Source of the DNA: Aureispira sp.
GTDB taxonomy: Bacteria > Bacteroidota > Bacteroidia > Chitinophagales > Saprospiraceae
Assembly (NCBI GenBank): GCA_024222455.1
Contig: JAAEPD010000137.1
Location: 1-44,364 of the forward strand
Length of the DNA: 44,364 nt
Direction: 5' to 3'
The notes under the pieces are model-generated. The model saw only the letters and a program-made list of their open reading frames with translations, ran no database searches and was not told where the DNA came from. Positions 1-8,841 of this stretch are shown here, in pieces. Position numbers and translations under genes: made by a program. Position 1 is the first letter of the stretch; every line of letters begins with the position of its first letter.

Positions 1-275
1 ATATCTTTTACTATTTTCTGTTTTAATGGCTCACTAAATGTTCGCCGTTTCCCTAGTTTAAACTTTTTGCTGTTCGCTTTTCCTCTTTTTGCTGACATTT
101 ATTCTTGCTTTTTTTTGTCAACCTATTTCAGGACGGCACAATCCAAGTGGTGGAGATACTGAAGAAGTAGATGAAGTAACCTTAAGTGAGATCATAGAAG
201 CCAATGAATAACAACCTCTCCTGACTACTAAAAATAGCTATTTCAATCACTTCCATCCCCAAAAAAATAACTATT
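1..275. other. Left-edge non-coding stretch
   Basis: This stretch precedes the first clear gene. The only coding-like signal is a short frame at 89-211, listed separately. I see no strong hairpin, tRNA or TAnnTTTG promoter box. The DNA is T-rich on the left and A-rich just before the start at 276, as is common for leaders in Bacteroidota, which rarely use Shine-Dalgarno sites. Confidence 0.4.
89..211 (+). CDS. Possible tiny lipoprotein with TTG start
   Basis: A 40-codon frame opens with TTG at 89 and ends in TAA at 209-211. It encodes a hydrophobic start ending in LAFFC, which resembles a lipobox, followed by an acidic tail (GGDTEEVDEV...). It contains no ATG and has no ribosome-binding signal. 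It could be a small lipoprotein, the eroded 3' end of a longer gene, or chance. No function can be assigned. Confidence 0.2.
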   Translation: MLTFILAFFCQPISGRHNPSGGDTEEVDEVTLSEIIEANE

Positions 276-875
276 ATGATAAATAAAATACTATTGTTCG
301 TTGGTTTTCTCCTAATTGCTGTAGGGATCTTTGTCTACTACATGATTGACTTAGAGTCTGCCCAAATAATGGTTCAAAATAGACCTGTAACAGATGGTGG
401 TCTAAAAAATATATTAGCCATTAGTATAGGAGGTGGAATTGCAGGTTTAGGAGGAGTTTTTCTTATTTTTGGAATGATTGGAATGGCCCGCAATTCTAAG
501 CTACAAAAAGAAAAGCTTCATATTATGCAAACAGGCATAAAGACTGAAGGGAAAGTAACTTTTGTTGATAAGAACTATTCATTGTTGATTAACAATAGAC
601 CCGTATTTTCAATAGTTGAATATACCTACAAGGACAAATCAGGAAATGATTACAGTCGCAGAATAGACAGTATAAATAGTAATATTGTGATCAGATGCCA
701 AATTCAGGTAGGTGCTATTGTTGCCATCAAATATAAAGCAGATGATCCTTCCAAGAGTGTTATACTTTTGCAACAGGCAGCTAAACAGCCAACAGACAAG
801 GTTAGTTGTGAATATTGTAATGCAAAGTACTCTTTAGCTAAATATGACAGCTGCCCTAAATGTGGGTCTACCTAA
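276..875 (+). CDS. DUF3592-like membrane protein with C-terminal zinc ribbon
   Basis: The 199-residue protein has two predicted membrane spans (about residues 4-24 and 45-67). A soluble beta-rich segment follows (about 85-170), containing an EYTYKDKSGNDYSRR stretch typical of DUF3592-type proteins. It ends in a zinc ribbon with cysteines at 178, 181, 193 and 196 (CEYC...CPKC). The family has no assigned reaction; such proteins are membrane-bound and often lie near secreted proteins. The next gene starts 50 bases downstream on the same strand, so the two may be co-transcribed. The domain assignment rests on overall architecture and is moderately sure; the zinc ribbon is clear. Confidence 0.65.
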   Translation: MINKILLFVGFLLIAVGIFVYYMIDLESAQIMVQNRPVTDGGLKNILAISIGGGIAGLGGVFLIFGMIGMARNSKLQKEKLHIMQTGIKTEGKVTFVDKNYSLLINNRPVFSIVEYTYKDKSGNDYSRRIDSINSNIVIRCQIQVGAIVAIKYKADDPSKSVILLQQAAKQPTDKVSCEYCNAKYSLAKYDSCPKCGST

Positions 876-925
876 TAGTAGTTAACACCTCTTCCCTTTT
901 GAGAAACCAATTCAAATATACTGAT

Positions 926-2527
926 ATGCCCAAACTCAGAACAGACTCAATATTCTATACACTTAGTATATTTTTCTCTCTTTTATTTTTTTGCAGCCCC
1001 GTATTTGGCCAAGAAGGCTGGTCAGGCCTTTGGAGATACAGTCCTGAAAAACAAACTCATTCCAAAAATCTAAGTTGGAGTCAATTATTATCAAAAAACA
1101 CTGAATTAGAGGCAAAAGGTTATCGCTTATTTGATGTTGAATCCCACCTAATAGAAAGTGGAAGAGTCTATCATGCGCTATGGAATAAAGACGATTCTCC
1201 AACCAGATTACTGACCGAAGTAAGAGGATATGACAATCTAATTCAAAAAATACAAACTCTCCAAAGTCAATATACTTTAATTGATGTTGAATCCTACCTC
1301 AACAATGGTACTCGCTACTATATTGGGGTTTGGCAAAAGTCAACAGAATCTCATGAAATTCATATTTTTAAAAATTGGGCAAACCTTTCGAACAAATGCC
1401 TGAAACTCAAAAGACAGGGCCTCTATATTTCTGATTTAGAGACTTTTGACAATGGTGCTAGCAATATCCAATATCTTGCTCTATTCCGTAATTCTGTCCC
1501 CCCTACACAAGCCTTTATGTTCAGTAGTTATGACGACTTGAAAACTAAACGTAGCGATTTAACTGAAAATGGTTGGCGTCCTGCTGACTTTGAACGCCTT
1601 AGAATCAAGGGAAAAAAGCATTTCTTTTTAGTTTTTGAAAAAGGTAGTGGTCGATGGTCAATGTGGGCTAAAGTTAGTTATGAAAAGATATCAGACAAAC
1701 GGACTGAATTTTCAGCAAAAAATGTACAGTTAGTTGATTTAGAAGTACATCAACGATCAAATTTGATCAAAGGTGTTCGTGTGGTTAACGATACTAAAAT
1801 TCAAAAAACTCCTGACTTGTGTCAGTCCGACAAAGGGTTCCCAGAACTTGATAGAGTCAATGATTTATGTGGTCCTACAGCTGTCTCCAATGCCTTTGTT
1901 TGGCTTTCTAAAAATGGTTATTCTAAACTGAGCCCTTATGGTTATTCTAAAAGTGATCAAATTGATTTGACCATGAAATTAGCCTCTGCTGAATACATGA
2001 GAACGGCAGAAAATAAAGGAACGACTGTAGCTGCTATGATTGGAGGGATAGAAAAATATGTGGAGAACAAAGGCTATTCTTACGAAACTATTGATATGTA
2101 CGGCTGGAGTTGCTTAGGAAGTAAGCATTCATCCAAAAAGATTAGCAAAAAACCAGACATTGAAGCTCTAAAAGATGCTATTGCAGATAAAAACTCCATT
2201 GTCATTCTGAATTTTGGTTGGTATTATTATGATAACAGTACTTATAAATATACTCGCAACAATGGCCATTGGGTAACTGCTGTAGGTTATGGTAAAGATG
2301 AGTACAACAACACCTATATTATCATACATAATCCAAGTGGTAGAGGGGGTGTTGACAAAAATCAAGAATATGTAAAGCTAACCAAAATGGGCCATAAAGA
2401 GGTAACAGAAAGTAGATGTGGAATGACAAATACCTATGGCTACTATAAAGCTGGTGGCTCTTTTGGTTTTAAAGCCAAAGTTGATTTATCTATACTAGAT
2501 GCTGTGCTTATTCTAAAAATGGATTAA
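926..2527 (+). CDS. Secreted C39-like cysteine peptidase with bacterial tandem repeats
   Basis: I chose the ATG at 926 over one at 860 because it places a good signal peptide (MPKLRTDSIFYTLS..., cleavage after SPVFGQ) at the N-terminus and removes an overlap with the previous gene. The mature protein (533 residues in all) begins with about four 45-60-residue repeats of the form W...L...G.RL.DVE...G..Y...W, which resemble bacterial tandem repeat domain 1. Residues about 300-500 form a papain-like C39-type peptidase: Cys315 in DLCGPTAVSNA, His448 in NNGHWVTAVGYG and Asn469 in HNPSG form a plausible triad. This suggests an exported cysteine peptidase whose repeats bind a substrate or a surface. 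Target and role are unknown. It could also be inactive or act as a deamidase-like relative. Confidence 0.7.
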   Translation: MPKLRTDSIFYTLSIFFSLLFFCSPVFGQEGWSGLWRYSPEKQTHSKNLSWSQLLSKNTELEAKGYRLFDVESHLIESGRVYHALWNKDDSPTRLLTEVRGYDNLIQKIQTLQSQYTLIDVESYLNNGTRYYIGVWQKSTESHEIHIFKNWANLSNKCLKLKRQGLYISDLETFDNGASNIQYLALFRNSVPPTQAFMFSSYDDLKTKRSDLTENGWRPADFERLRIKGKKHFFLVFEKGSGRWSMWAKVSYEKISDKRTEFSAKNVQLVDLEVHQRSNLIKGVRVVNDTKIQKTPDLCQSDKGFPELDRVNDLCGPTAVSNAFVWLSKNGYSKLSPYGYSKSDQIDLTMKLASAEYMRTAENKGTTVAAMIGGIEKYVENKGYSYETIDMYGWSCLGSKHSSKKISKKPDIEALKDAIADKNSIVILNFGWYYYDNSTYKYTRNNGHWVTAVGYGKDEYNNTYIIIHNPSGRGGVDKNQEYVKLTKMGHKEVTESRCGMTNTYGYYKAGGSFGFKAKVDLSILDAVLILKMD

Positions 2528-2537
2528 AATAAAAAGC

Positions 2538-2672
2538 AAGGTGCTTGAAAAAACACCTCAATAGAATGACTAAAGGCAAATAAAGATGTTATAGACACTA
2601 ATTCCTGATCATTTTACATTCAGAAACATCTATCACATAATCAATCTTTGTCTTTAGTTTTTTGAGCACCTT
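2538..2672. repeat. Imperfect inverted repeat between convergent genes
   Basis: Positions 2538-2554 (AAGGTGCTTGAAAAAAC) and 2657-2672 (GTTTTTTGAGCACCTT) are near-perfect inverted copies about 100 bases apart, between two convergent genes. A shorter hairpin (AGGTG...CACCT) sits inside the left arm. It may act as a long-stem terminator for both genes or be the remains of a small mobile repeat. No T-run directly follows the arms, so terminator function is uncertain. Confidence 0.35.
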
Positions 2673-2709
2673 TTCTACATCCTGTTCCCTACTAGTGTAT
2701 TACAAAAGG

Positions 2710-3024
2710 CTACATTCTACTTGCTACACAGCCACCTTTTTGTTTTTTATTACGTTTGCGGATCAGTTTCAACTTTTTTTTCTGAGCAAACGTTTCTGGA
2801 AACTGATATTCTTTCATTGGAGTTACAGGAGGTTCATAATCCTGTGGCAGCTCAATTTTAACAATCTTCTTTTCAGTAGATTTTGGAGTATCAATTTTTA
2901 CCTGTTGTTTATGTTTACCACAGCGAGGCCGATTAGGTTGGGAAGACTGGCTCTGAGCTAGAGAACTGATAAAACAAACAACGCCTATCGCTAATAAAAT
3001 CTTTCTAGTAGTAGAGTTTTTCAT
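2710..3024 (-). CDS. Small secreted basic protein, unknown
   Basis: The 104-residue protein starts with a clear signal peptide (MKNSTTRKILLAIGVVCFISSLAQSQ). The rest is rich in lysine, proline and glutamine and has only two cysteines. A central KIDTPKSTEKKIVKIELP stretch leads to a basic C-terminal tail (KKKLKLIRKRNKKQKGG). I recognise no family. The high pI suggests a periplasmic or surface-associated protein that binds something acidic, but that is inference. It is convergent with the C39-like peptidase gene and stands alone on its strand. The opposite-strand frame here has no signal peptide and is judged a shadow. Confidence 0.55.
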   Translation of the reverse strand: MKNSTTRKILLAIGVVCFISSLAQSQSSQPNRPRCGKHKQQVKIDTPKSTEKKIVKIELPQDYEPPVTPMKEYQFPETFAQKKKLKLIRKRNKKQKGGCVASRM

Positions 3025-3200
3025 ATTATTGGAGTTTTATGACAAGCCTAATTCTTTAAGATTCACTCATTTATAAAACGTAGGCTAACAGGAAAACGTT
3101 GATAAATCGGCTGATAATTTACAAAATCACGACAAAATAGTACTTAATAACCTTCCTTTCAACACTCAAATTTCTCGACTGTATATAAAAAATAAAACCA

Positions 3201-4106
3201 ATGAAAAAGGCTAAATTTAATGTTGGACTATTCGGAATAGGTGCTATTGGTTCGGTGATTGGATCTGTTTTAAGCCAAAACAAACTCATTTCAATGGCCT
3301 ATTTTAATAGGTCTAAGAAAGAGAGCTTAAAGGTGAAATATGGAGAGTCCAAGAATAATATTCCAATAAAGCTTGAATCTACACTAAACTTAAGTAAAGA
3401 ATTAGATTGGTTGATTATAGCTATCAAAGAATATGACTATGTCAATGCTAGAAAGACATTAAAGGAATTAATAAAACCAAAAACTAATATTGCTATAATA
3501 AGAAATGGTTTGAATTTATACGAATCATTACATGGATTGGCAAACCGAAGCAACGTTTTGGAATGTTTAATTGATTGTCCAACACAAAAGAACGATGAAG
3601 ATTACTATAACCAAATCACAAAAGGTAAAATCGTAGTTCAGAATAATGCCTTATCAAATAGCTTTGCTAAGCTTTTTGGAGAGAATGAGCAATTAGTTAT
3701 TGAACAAACAGTAGACTTCAAAACAGCCTCTTGGGAAAAGCTAATTGAAAGTTCATCTTTGGGAGCAATACTTGCTTTAAGTGGAGAAACTTGTTGGATT
3801 TTTGAAGATCAAGAGTTGATTAATTTATATAAAAAAATAGTAATAGAAAGTCTTCAGGTGGGTATAAAAGATGGAGCAAAAATTGACTCCAATTACAAGG
3901 ATCAGCTCATTCTAAAATTAAAAAAATATCCAAGTACCAAAGGCAGCTCAATGCTAACTGACAGATTGAATAATCGAAGGATCGAATTAATGGCTAAAAA
4001 TGGGATAATTTCAGAACTGGGTAAAAAGTATAAATTAGAAACACCTCTAAATGACTTAATCTATAACCTATTAAAATATACCAACATCAAAAAAAATGTG
4101 TACTAG
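3201..4106 (+). CDS. Ketopantoate reductase family oxidoreductase (PanE/ApbA-like)
   Basis: This 301-residue protein has the length and layout of 2-dehydropantoate 2-reductases, which reduce ketopantoate to pantoate with NADPH in pantothenate/CoA synthesis. The N-terminal Rossmann motif GIGAIG is at residues 12-17. The family's substrate region appears as KTASWEKLIESS, followed by the C-terminal helical domain ending in the typical ...LNNRRIELMAKNG...ETPLNDLIYNLLK. The Asn often seen after the W..KL motif is Ser here, so the substrate could differ from ketopantoate. No other CoA-pathway gene is nearby, so I leave the symbol blank. It is probably cytoplasmic and monocistronic. Confidence 0.8.
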   Translation: MKKAKFNVGLFGIGAIGSVIGSVLSQNKLISMAYFNRSKKESLKVKYGESKNNIPIKLESTLNLSKELDWLIIAIKEYDYVNARKTLKELIKPKTNIAIIRNGLNLYESLHGLANRSNVLECLIDCPTQKNDEDYYNQITKGKIVVQNNALSNSFAKLFGENEQLVIEQTVDFKTASWEKLIESSSLGAILALSGETCWIFEDQELINLYKKIVIESLQVGIKDGAKIDSNYKDQLILKLKKYPSTKGSSMLTDRLNNRRIELMAKNGIISELGKKYKLETPLNDLIYNLLKYTNIKKNVY

Positions 4107-4254
4107 TCAATAAGCGATTTTTTCCTACAGCTATAATATGCAAGTCACTAGTAACCTTTTACAATTTATTTCTAATCAAATATTCTTAAACGTCCATATT
4201 CTATCATTTTTTGTACAAAAACAAAGTTTTATAATAATTCTGAGTACATTTTTA

Positions 4255-4283
4255 TTGACATTTTATAGATATTCTTCTATCTT
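4255..4283 (+). promoter_or_regulatory. Candidate promoter for the 75-residue protein
   Basis: TTGACA at 4255-4260 is followed after 17 bases by TATCTT at 4278-4283, 18 bases before the ATG at 4302. The spacing fits a general sigma-70 promoter, while the TTG...TATCTT pattern also resembles the Bacteroidota type with a weak -7 box. Confidence 0.4.
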
Positions 4284-4301
4284 ATAAAGAAAAAAAGAGA
4301 T

Positions 4302-4529
4302 ATGTCTACCCAAATCAAAATTCTAGGCGATTATACCAAAACTCATAGGCAACAGTTACGTATTTTGAAACGCAACTTGTCAGAATGGGTCGACTTAGTA
4401 AATAGTAATGAAGAATTGCAACAAGATGATGAAGTTGCTGAAAAATTTGATACCTATTGTAGTTTACTCAAAAATGTAAAAACAAAAGCTAGAGCACTCG
4501 CTCATATAGAATTAATGATCCTGCTTTAG
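4302..4529 (+). CDS. Small helical protein, unknown
   Basis: The 75-residue, charged protein is predicted to be almost wholly alpha-helical (KILGDYTKTHRQQLRILKR..., then EELQQDDEVAEKF...). It has no signal peptide, cysteine or recognisable motif. A good promoter-like sequence lies just upstream. Its last 18 bases overlap the 3' end of the convergent hydroxylase gene, so the two transcripts could pair at their ends. No function is assigned. Confidence 0.5.
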   Translation: MSTQIKILGDYTKTHRQQLRILKRNLSEWVDLVNSNEELQQDDEVAEKFDTYCSLLKNVKTKARALAHIELMILL

Positions 4530-5351
4530 ATCATTTTGAACACTCTCCTCTTTCCTTTTTGGCTTTGTCAATTCCTTTACTACCCTTTTGGGTAATAAAG
4601 GATGTACCATTTGTCCTACATAGTTTTTAGGAAATTTCTCTTTTATTCCAAACCGCTCTGGTTCATGATCGGGGCAAGTATATGTTCCAAACATAATATC
4701 CATCAGTGGTGATATATTAGCATAGTTTCCTGCATCTCTATCCAAATCATGATGCCAATGATGTAGCTCAGGTGCTCCTATCAGCATTCTCAAAGGACCT
4801 ATAGGCAATCTAACATTAGAATGTATATAAATGGCCCATATCCCTCTAAAAGCAATAAACCCAGCCAATATATCCAAAGAAAACCCTAACACAAAGGCAG
4901 GTAAGTTGATTAAACCAATAGTATAAATAGAATCTAAGGGATGTTCTCTATGAGCAGCCAACCAGTCCAAATGTTCTGCACTGTGATGCACCTTATGAAA
5001 ACGCCATAAGATATCAACTCGATGTTGCAATCTATGCGCCCAATAGATAATTAAATCACTCAACACGATCACTTCTATAGCTTGCAACCACAAAGGTTGA
5101 TTGGCTACAGCTGTTCTAAAACTTTGAGGAATAATACCATCTAGCCAAAAACTAAAAGAGCTTAAGGCCCACAAAACTAACCAGCCCCAAAGCAAATATT
5201 GCCCTAAAAAAAAGCACAGATCTAATCCCCAAGAAGGTCTAAAGAATCGTTGTTTTTTAGCCGAAAACACCTTTTCCATTGGAAAAAAGGTAATGACCAA
5301 AAAGAAAAAACTCAAAACGGTGGCTTCTACTGAGCCTAAAAAACTTTCCAT
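4512..5351 (-). CDS. Sterol desaturase / fatty acid hydroxylase family protein
   Basis: The 279-residue integral membrane protein carries the eight-histidine di-iron signature of the family: H106-R-L-Q-H110, H119-K-V-H-H123, H134-R-E-H137 and HHWHH at 197-201. Several hydrophobic spans surround these motifs. Members hydroxylate or desaturate lipid chains or sterol-like molecules at the membrane using O2 and a di-iron centre. The particular lipid cannot be read from sequence; in this phylum, sphingolipid or ornithine-lipid hydroxylation are possibilities. The gene follows the SKS-repeat protein gene by 39 bases on the same strand and probably shares its transcript. Its 3' end overlaps the convergent small gene by 18 bases. 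Confidence 0.85.
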   Translation of the reverse strand: MESFLGSVEATVLSFFFLVITFFPMEKVFSAKKQRFFRPSWGLDLCFFLGQYLLWGWLVLWALSSFSFWLDGIIPQSFRTAVANQPLWLQAIEVIVLSDLIIYWAHRLQHRVDILWRFHKVHHSAEHLDWLAAHREHPLDSIYTIGLINLPAFVLGFSLDILAGFIAFRGIWAIYIHSNVRLPIGPLRMLIGAPELHHWHHDLDRDAGNYANISPLMDIMFGTYTCPDHEPERFGIKEKFPKNYVGQMVHPLLPKRVVKELTKPKRKEESVQNDLKQDH

Positions 5352-5390
5352 GCACTTATTTTATTTCTGTTGTTGAAGGTCTATATCTCC

Positions 5391-5945
5391 CTAGTCTCTA
5401 GGTTCTATCATTGCTCCTGATTTGGAGCTATGCATGATTCTTTTCTTGGTATTATTCTTAGTATTGGCCTCCTTCCTTTTATTATTTTTCTTTTCTTGTC
5501 GTTTTCGCTTCTTTTCTTGTCTTTTTTGCTGAGCTGGACTCAAGACTGTTCCTGATTTGGAACCTCCCATTATTGTTATTGGTCTTGTTGTTGGCTTTTT
5601 TGAAGTATCAGGATCTTTTATCCTTACATCCCTTCGCATGTCCATAGACTTAGAACTACTCATAATAGTAGTAGGTTCAAACACACGCCCCGATTTAGAA
5701 CTTGGGGCAACAGTTGATTTATCTATAACAAAATTAGAATCCGTTAAACTTGGAGTTATATTAGAATCTAGTCCACTTCTACCAAAACCATCAATCATAG
5801 AAGCAGAAGACACATTGCCATCCATAAAACCCGATCTATAGGCGACAAAAGACACTAATAAACTCGCAAAACACAAAATAGTAATAGCTTTTACTAAGAA
5901 GTTAGGGCTAGGAGCTGTTGGATTAGCTTTTGATTTGGGATGCAT
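5391..5945 (-). CDS. Membrane-anchored protein with repeated SSKSG motifs
   Basis: The 184-residue protein has one hydrophobic segment near the N-terminus (about residues 17-38, LVKAITILCFASLLVSFVAY) and then a low-complexity, probably disordered tail. The tail repeats a short motif four times: APSSKSGRVFEP, IMSSSKSMDM, IMGGSKSGTVLSP and IMHSSKSGAMIEP. A very basic stretch (QKRQEKKRKRQEKKNNKRK) lies before the last copy. The repeats look like short linear binding motifs. No known family is recognised. The downstream hydroxylase gene is probably in the same transcript. Confidence 0.6.
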   Translation of the reverse strand: MHPKSKANPTAPSPNFLVKAITILCFASLLVSFVAYRSGFMDGNVSSASMIDGFGRSGLDSNITPSLTDSNFVIDKSTVAPSSKSGRVFEPTTIMSSSKSMDMRRDVRIKDPDTSKKPTTRPITIMGGSKSGTVLSPAQQKRQEKKRKRQEKKNNKRKEANTKNNTKKRIMHSSKSGAMIEPRD

Positions 5946-5990
5946 AGATTGTTATAGTTGTTTTTTTAATAAAATACGGCTAAAAAAGAG

Positions 5991-6023
5991 TTATCGCCAT
6001 ACAGTAAAACTATATGGCGATAA
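5991..6023 (-). terminator. Rho-independent terminator after the OmpA-domain gene
   Basis: A perfect 11-base stem (TTATCGCCATA / TATGGCGATAA) encloses an 11-base loop. Read on the minus strand it is followed by CTCTTTTTTAG, and it lies 56 bases past the stop of the gene ending at 6079. Confidence 0.8.
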
Positions 6024-6078
6024 TCTATATATTAAAAATACATTATAATATCTTAAATATCAAGTATTTTAGTATAAT

Positions 6079-8502
6079 TTAACAACCTGGAGGTCGCTTA
6101 CCGATACCAGATTCTTTTACTAATCGAGCCAATAACTTCTCATAGTAATCTAATAATAGCTTATGGATATTCAAGTGAATCTCGATACGACGATAGTCGC
6201 CATCTTTCTCATCTGATGGATGCTCATAAGCTCCAATATCGATTGGCACTTTCATGAAATCTAACTGACCTTTTACAGTCCATGCACGAGCAATACCCAA
6301 CTCCATATTATTTTCTAGTTTTCTATCAATAGCACGAGTTGTTTTTTGTAGAGTATCAACTATTCCACCATTCTTCCCTAAAAAGTGTGTAAATGGTGTC
6401 CCTTCAGCTATGCCCAAAGACTTGTCATAAGTACGACCAGAGAAACGGTGTCCATCAGTATGACCTTCTATATAAATTGTAAATTCTTCCTTACAACGCA
6501 TATTTGCCTCACAGTAAGCTTGCAATACTTCAGTATCTACCCAACTAGCAATTTTTTTGTAATACTCAGGATCTCCCATTTTAGCCAAGTTCACACGTTG
6601 ACAAAGGATAGGTTTGATCAAGTATTTCACACCAATATATCCTAATGGCTCATATTCTACTATAGTAGGACATTCCATTTTATCGGTATTCAAATCACCT
6701 CTCATTACAGCAGCTGATCTTTCTCCAAAACGCTCACGCTCTTCGTGTGTCTCTTTGCGAGCACGCAAAACCAACTCCCAATAACGACATTGCCAGATTT
6801 TAGTACGCAAACGGTTAACATGACAAGTCAACTCTGTATCGTATTTTAAGCTATGCTTCTTTTTGAGTGCATCAATTTTTTTTATGTATGTTTCGCCCTC
6901 TACACAAGCGTCTACAGACCCCTTGATTACCCAAGATTTAGTTTGTGCAATCTTATCGCAATAGAACTCTACCAAACGGATTTCAGACATCAACGTAGTA
7001 TCCTTTTTAGGGAAACCTTCTTCTGGTGTTTTATCTTGATCTAGAGGTACAAATTTGCTCCAAGCATCGTTCAAGTCAGCCAAATCAGCTTCTGACTGTT
7101 GTACAGCAGCTTGTAGTGCCTTTACCTTATCTTCCGTTTCGCTATCTAACTCAGGACTATCTTTTTCTTTTACCTTATCTATGTCAGCCAAACGTTTTTT
7201 ACCACGCTCACACATATACATAGTTCCATCCATAGTATAAGCCTTGATTACAGCTACAGGATCACAGTAGATAAATCCAAACTTCTCGCTAGTTTTATCA
7301 TCTGGCAAGAAATCTTTCCATGCTTTGTTTAAGGCCGCTAAGTTTTCTTCTTCATCCTCAACCAAAGCCTTAAGATTTCTATGCTTTTCTTTAGTTTCAG
7401 AATCCAAACTAGGATTATGCTCTTCAATTACTTTTGCAATATCTTTCAAACGTTGAGCACCTTTCTCACAAACGTTGATAGTACCATCCATGATGTAAGC
7501 TTTCACCAATGCATCTTTATTACAAGGATACTCAAAAGAGAATTCTATTTCGCCATCTAGTTCATCATCTGGCAAGAAATCATCCCAAGCTTTTTCTAAT
7601 ACAGCTACATTCTCTTCAACACCAGCAACTTGACCTTCCAACCATTTTATTTTCTTGGCTAAATCCGCTGGAATCGGGTGAGAGTTTTCTTCTTCTAACT
7701 CTTTGATAAGCTTCAACATTTCAGAACCATTCACACAAGGATCTACAGCTGCACGCAACATATAGATTTTCATGTTTGGAATAGTATAACAATCCATCAT
7801 TGGCATATCATCTTCAAATCCTGAAGACTTATCTGTCTCTATGAATTTTTCCCAAGCTGGATTCAATTTGGTGTGAACAGCAAAAACTTTCTTCATTTTA
7901 GAAATTCCAGATTTCAAACCACCTACTTTATCCATTTTGAAGGACTTAATCTTAGATAGTTTTAATACTGGCTGAAAGCTTTTTTCAGACTTAGTCACAT
8001 TACCTTTACAGTAATAAGCTGTAGAAGTCAAAAAGAAATATTTAGCTAACGTCCCTTTTTCACAAACTGTTCTGCCCTCTTCAGCATCCTTCAATTCGCT
8101 TAAACTGACTTCACTCCCAGTTTGGAACTTGATCCAAAGTCCATCTACTTGACGGTAAGCAGCCATTTTTGTTTTTAGCTCCTCATACTTTTCCGTGAAT
8201 CTAGGAATAGCGCCATAAATATCTTTCCCAATTTCGTCTACATGACGTGCATACTTCATTGCTTCAGACATTTCCCCTTTACAGAAGAAATTGTTGCAAT
8301 ACATCAAACTATACTTTGCATAATCAGGTTTTTGTGAACGTTTATCTGGTTCATCTAACTCACTAATACTCGCAGTTTTTGGATCACTCAAGAATTCTAT
8401 CCAAGTATCCTCGAAGTTGACTACTCCTTGAGCCTCTGTAGTGTTTAAAAAATAGCCCATGCAGACTAGCAAGCATAGGAAATTACGTAGGTTCTGTTTC
8501 AT
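6079..8502 (-). CDS. Six-repeat envelope protein with C-terminal OmpA domain
   Basis: The 807-residue protein has a signal peptide (cleavage near NTTEAQG). Six degenerate repeats of about 86-115 residues follow, each with a W..F start, a tyrosine/cysteine segment and a KGxxxxCExG...L..I helix. The two clearest adjacent copies start AWDDFLPDD and AWKDFLPDD. The last about 200 residues are OmpA/MotB-like: EGHTDGHRFSGR, an ELGIARAWTVKGQL helix matching the NxxLSxxRA region, and DYRRIEIHL matching NRRVEI. This domain normally binds peptidoglycan diaminopimelate. An outer-membrane-to-wall tether or scaffold is likely; the repeats' role is unknown. It is monocistronic, with a clear terminator downstream. 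Confidence 0.75.
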   Translation of the reverse strand: MKQNLRNFLCLLVCMGYFLNTTEAQGVVNFEDTWIEFLSDPKTASISELDEPDKRSQKPDYAKYSLMYCNNFFCKGEMSEAMKYARHVDEIGKDIYGAIPRFTEKYEELKTKMAAYRQVDGLWIKFQTGSEVSLSELKDAEEGRTVCEKGTLAKYFFLTSTAYYCKGNVTKSEKSFQPVLKLSKIKSFKMDKVGGLKSGISKMKKVFAVHTKLNPAWEKFIETDKSSGFEDDMPMMDCYTIPNMKIYMLRAAVDPCVNGSEMLKLIKELEEENSHPIPADLAKKIKWLEGQVAGVEENVAVLEKAWDDFLPDDELDGEIEFSFEYPCNKDALVKAYIMDGTINVCEKGAQRLKDIAKVIEEHNPSLDSETKEKHRNLKALVEDEEENLAALNKAWKDFLPDDKTSEKFGFIYCDPVAVIKAYTMDGTMYMCERGKKRLADIDKVKEKDSPELDSETEDKVKALQAAVQQSEADLADLNDAWSKFVPLDQDKTPEEGFPKKDTTLMSEIRLVEFYCDKIAQTKSWVIKGSVDACVEGETYIKKIDALKKKHSLKYDTELTCHVNRLRTKIWQCRYWELVLRARKETHEERERFGERSAAVMRGDLNTDKMECPTIVEYEPLGYIGVKYLIKPILCQRVNLAKMGDPEYYKKIASWVDTEVLQAYCEANMRCKEEFTIYIEGHTDGHRFSGRTYDKSLGIAEGTPFTHFLGKNGGIVDTLQKTTRAIDRKLENNMELGIARAWTVKGQLDFMKVPIDIGAYEHPSDEKDGDYRRIEIHLNIHKLLLDYYEKLLARLVKESGIGKRPPGC

Positions 8503-8841
8503 ACTTTTAGTAATTTGATTTAATAATTCGTGGTGATTTGATCTTGTAATACCAATATTTCAATGGTCAATCCAATACCCAATTTAACTAATTGAATGCT
8601 AATTACCCATAAAAACTACACGAAATAATATGAATTAAAAACGTTTAGTGCTAAACTCCACTTTGAGATTATTTCCTTCTGCCAATGTTTTGCATCAAAA
8701 CACTAACCTTGTAAATAATCTATTGTCTAAGAAAACCTAGTGGAAGTCCTTTAACTATAAAAATAGTTATTTTTTCTTAAACAAAAAAAACTCCAAACTT
8801 TAGAGCTCCTTCTAAAGGACTCTTATTTGAGTAGAAAGTCA
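8503..8841. other. Intergenic stretch upstream of the OmpA-domain gene
   Basis: This 339-base AT-rich stretch separates the OmpA-domain gene from the MOSC gene. It holds the MOSC terminator at 8798-8817 and presumably the OmpA-gene promoter, though I find no convincing TAnnTTTG box. No coding frame or repeat of note is visible. Confidence 0.5.
8798..8817 (-). terminator. Terminator after the MOSC/LRR/STAND/CHAT gene run
   Basis: A seven-base stem (CTTTAGA / TCTAAAG) with a six-base loop is followed on the minus strand, after TTTGGAG, by a run of eight T. It lies 25 bases past the stop of the MOSC gene. No comparable terminator lies between that gene and the LRR gene, so it may end the whole run. 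Confidence 0.6.

Noticed and set aside
2662-2961. Plus-strand frame opposite the small secreted protein
   Set aside because: It has no signal peptide or coding character, while the minus-strand frame has a clear signal peptide.
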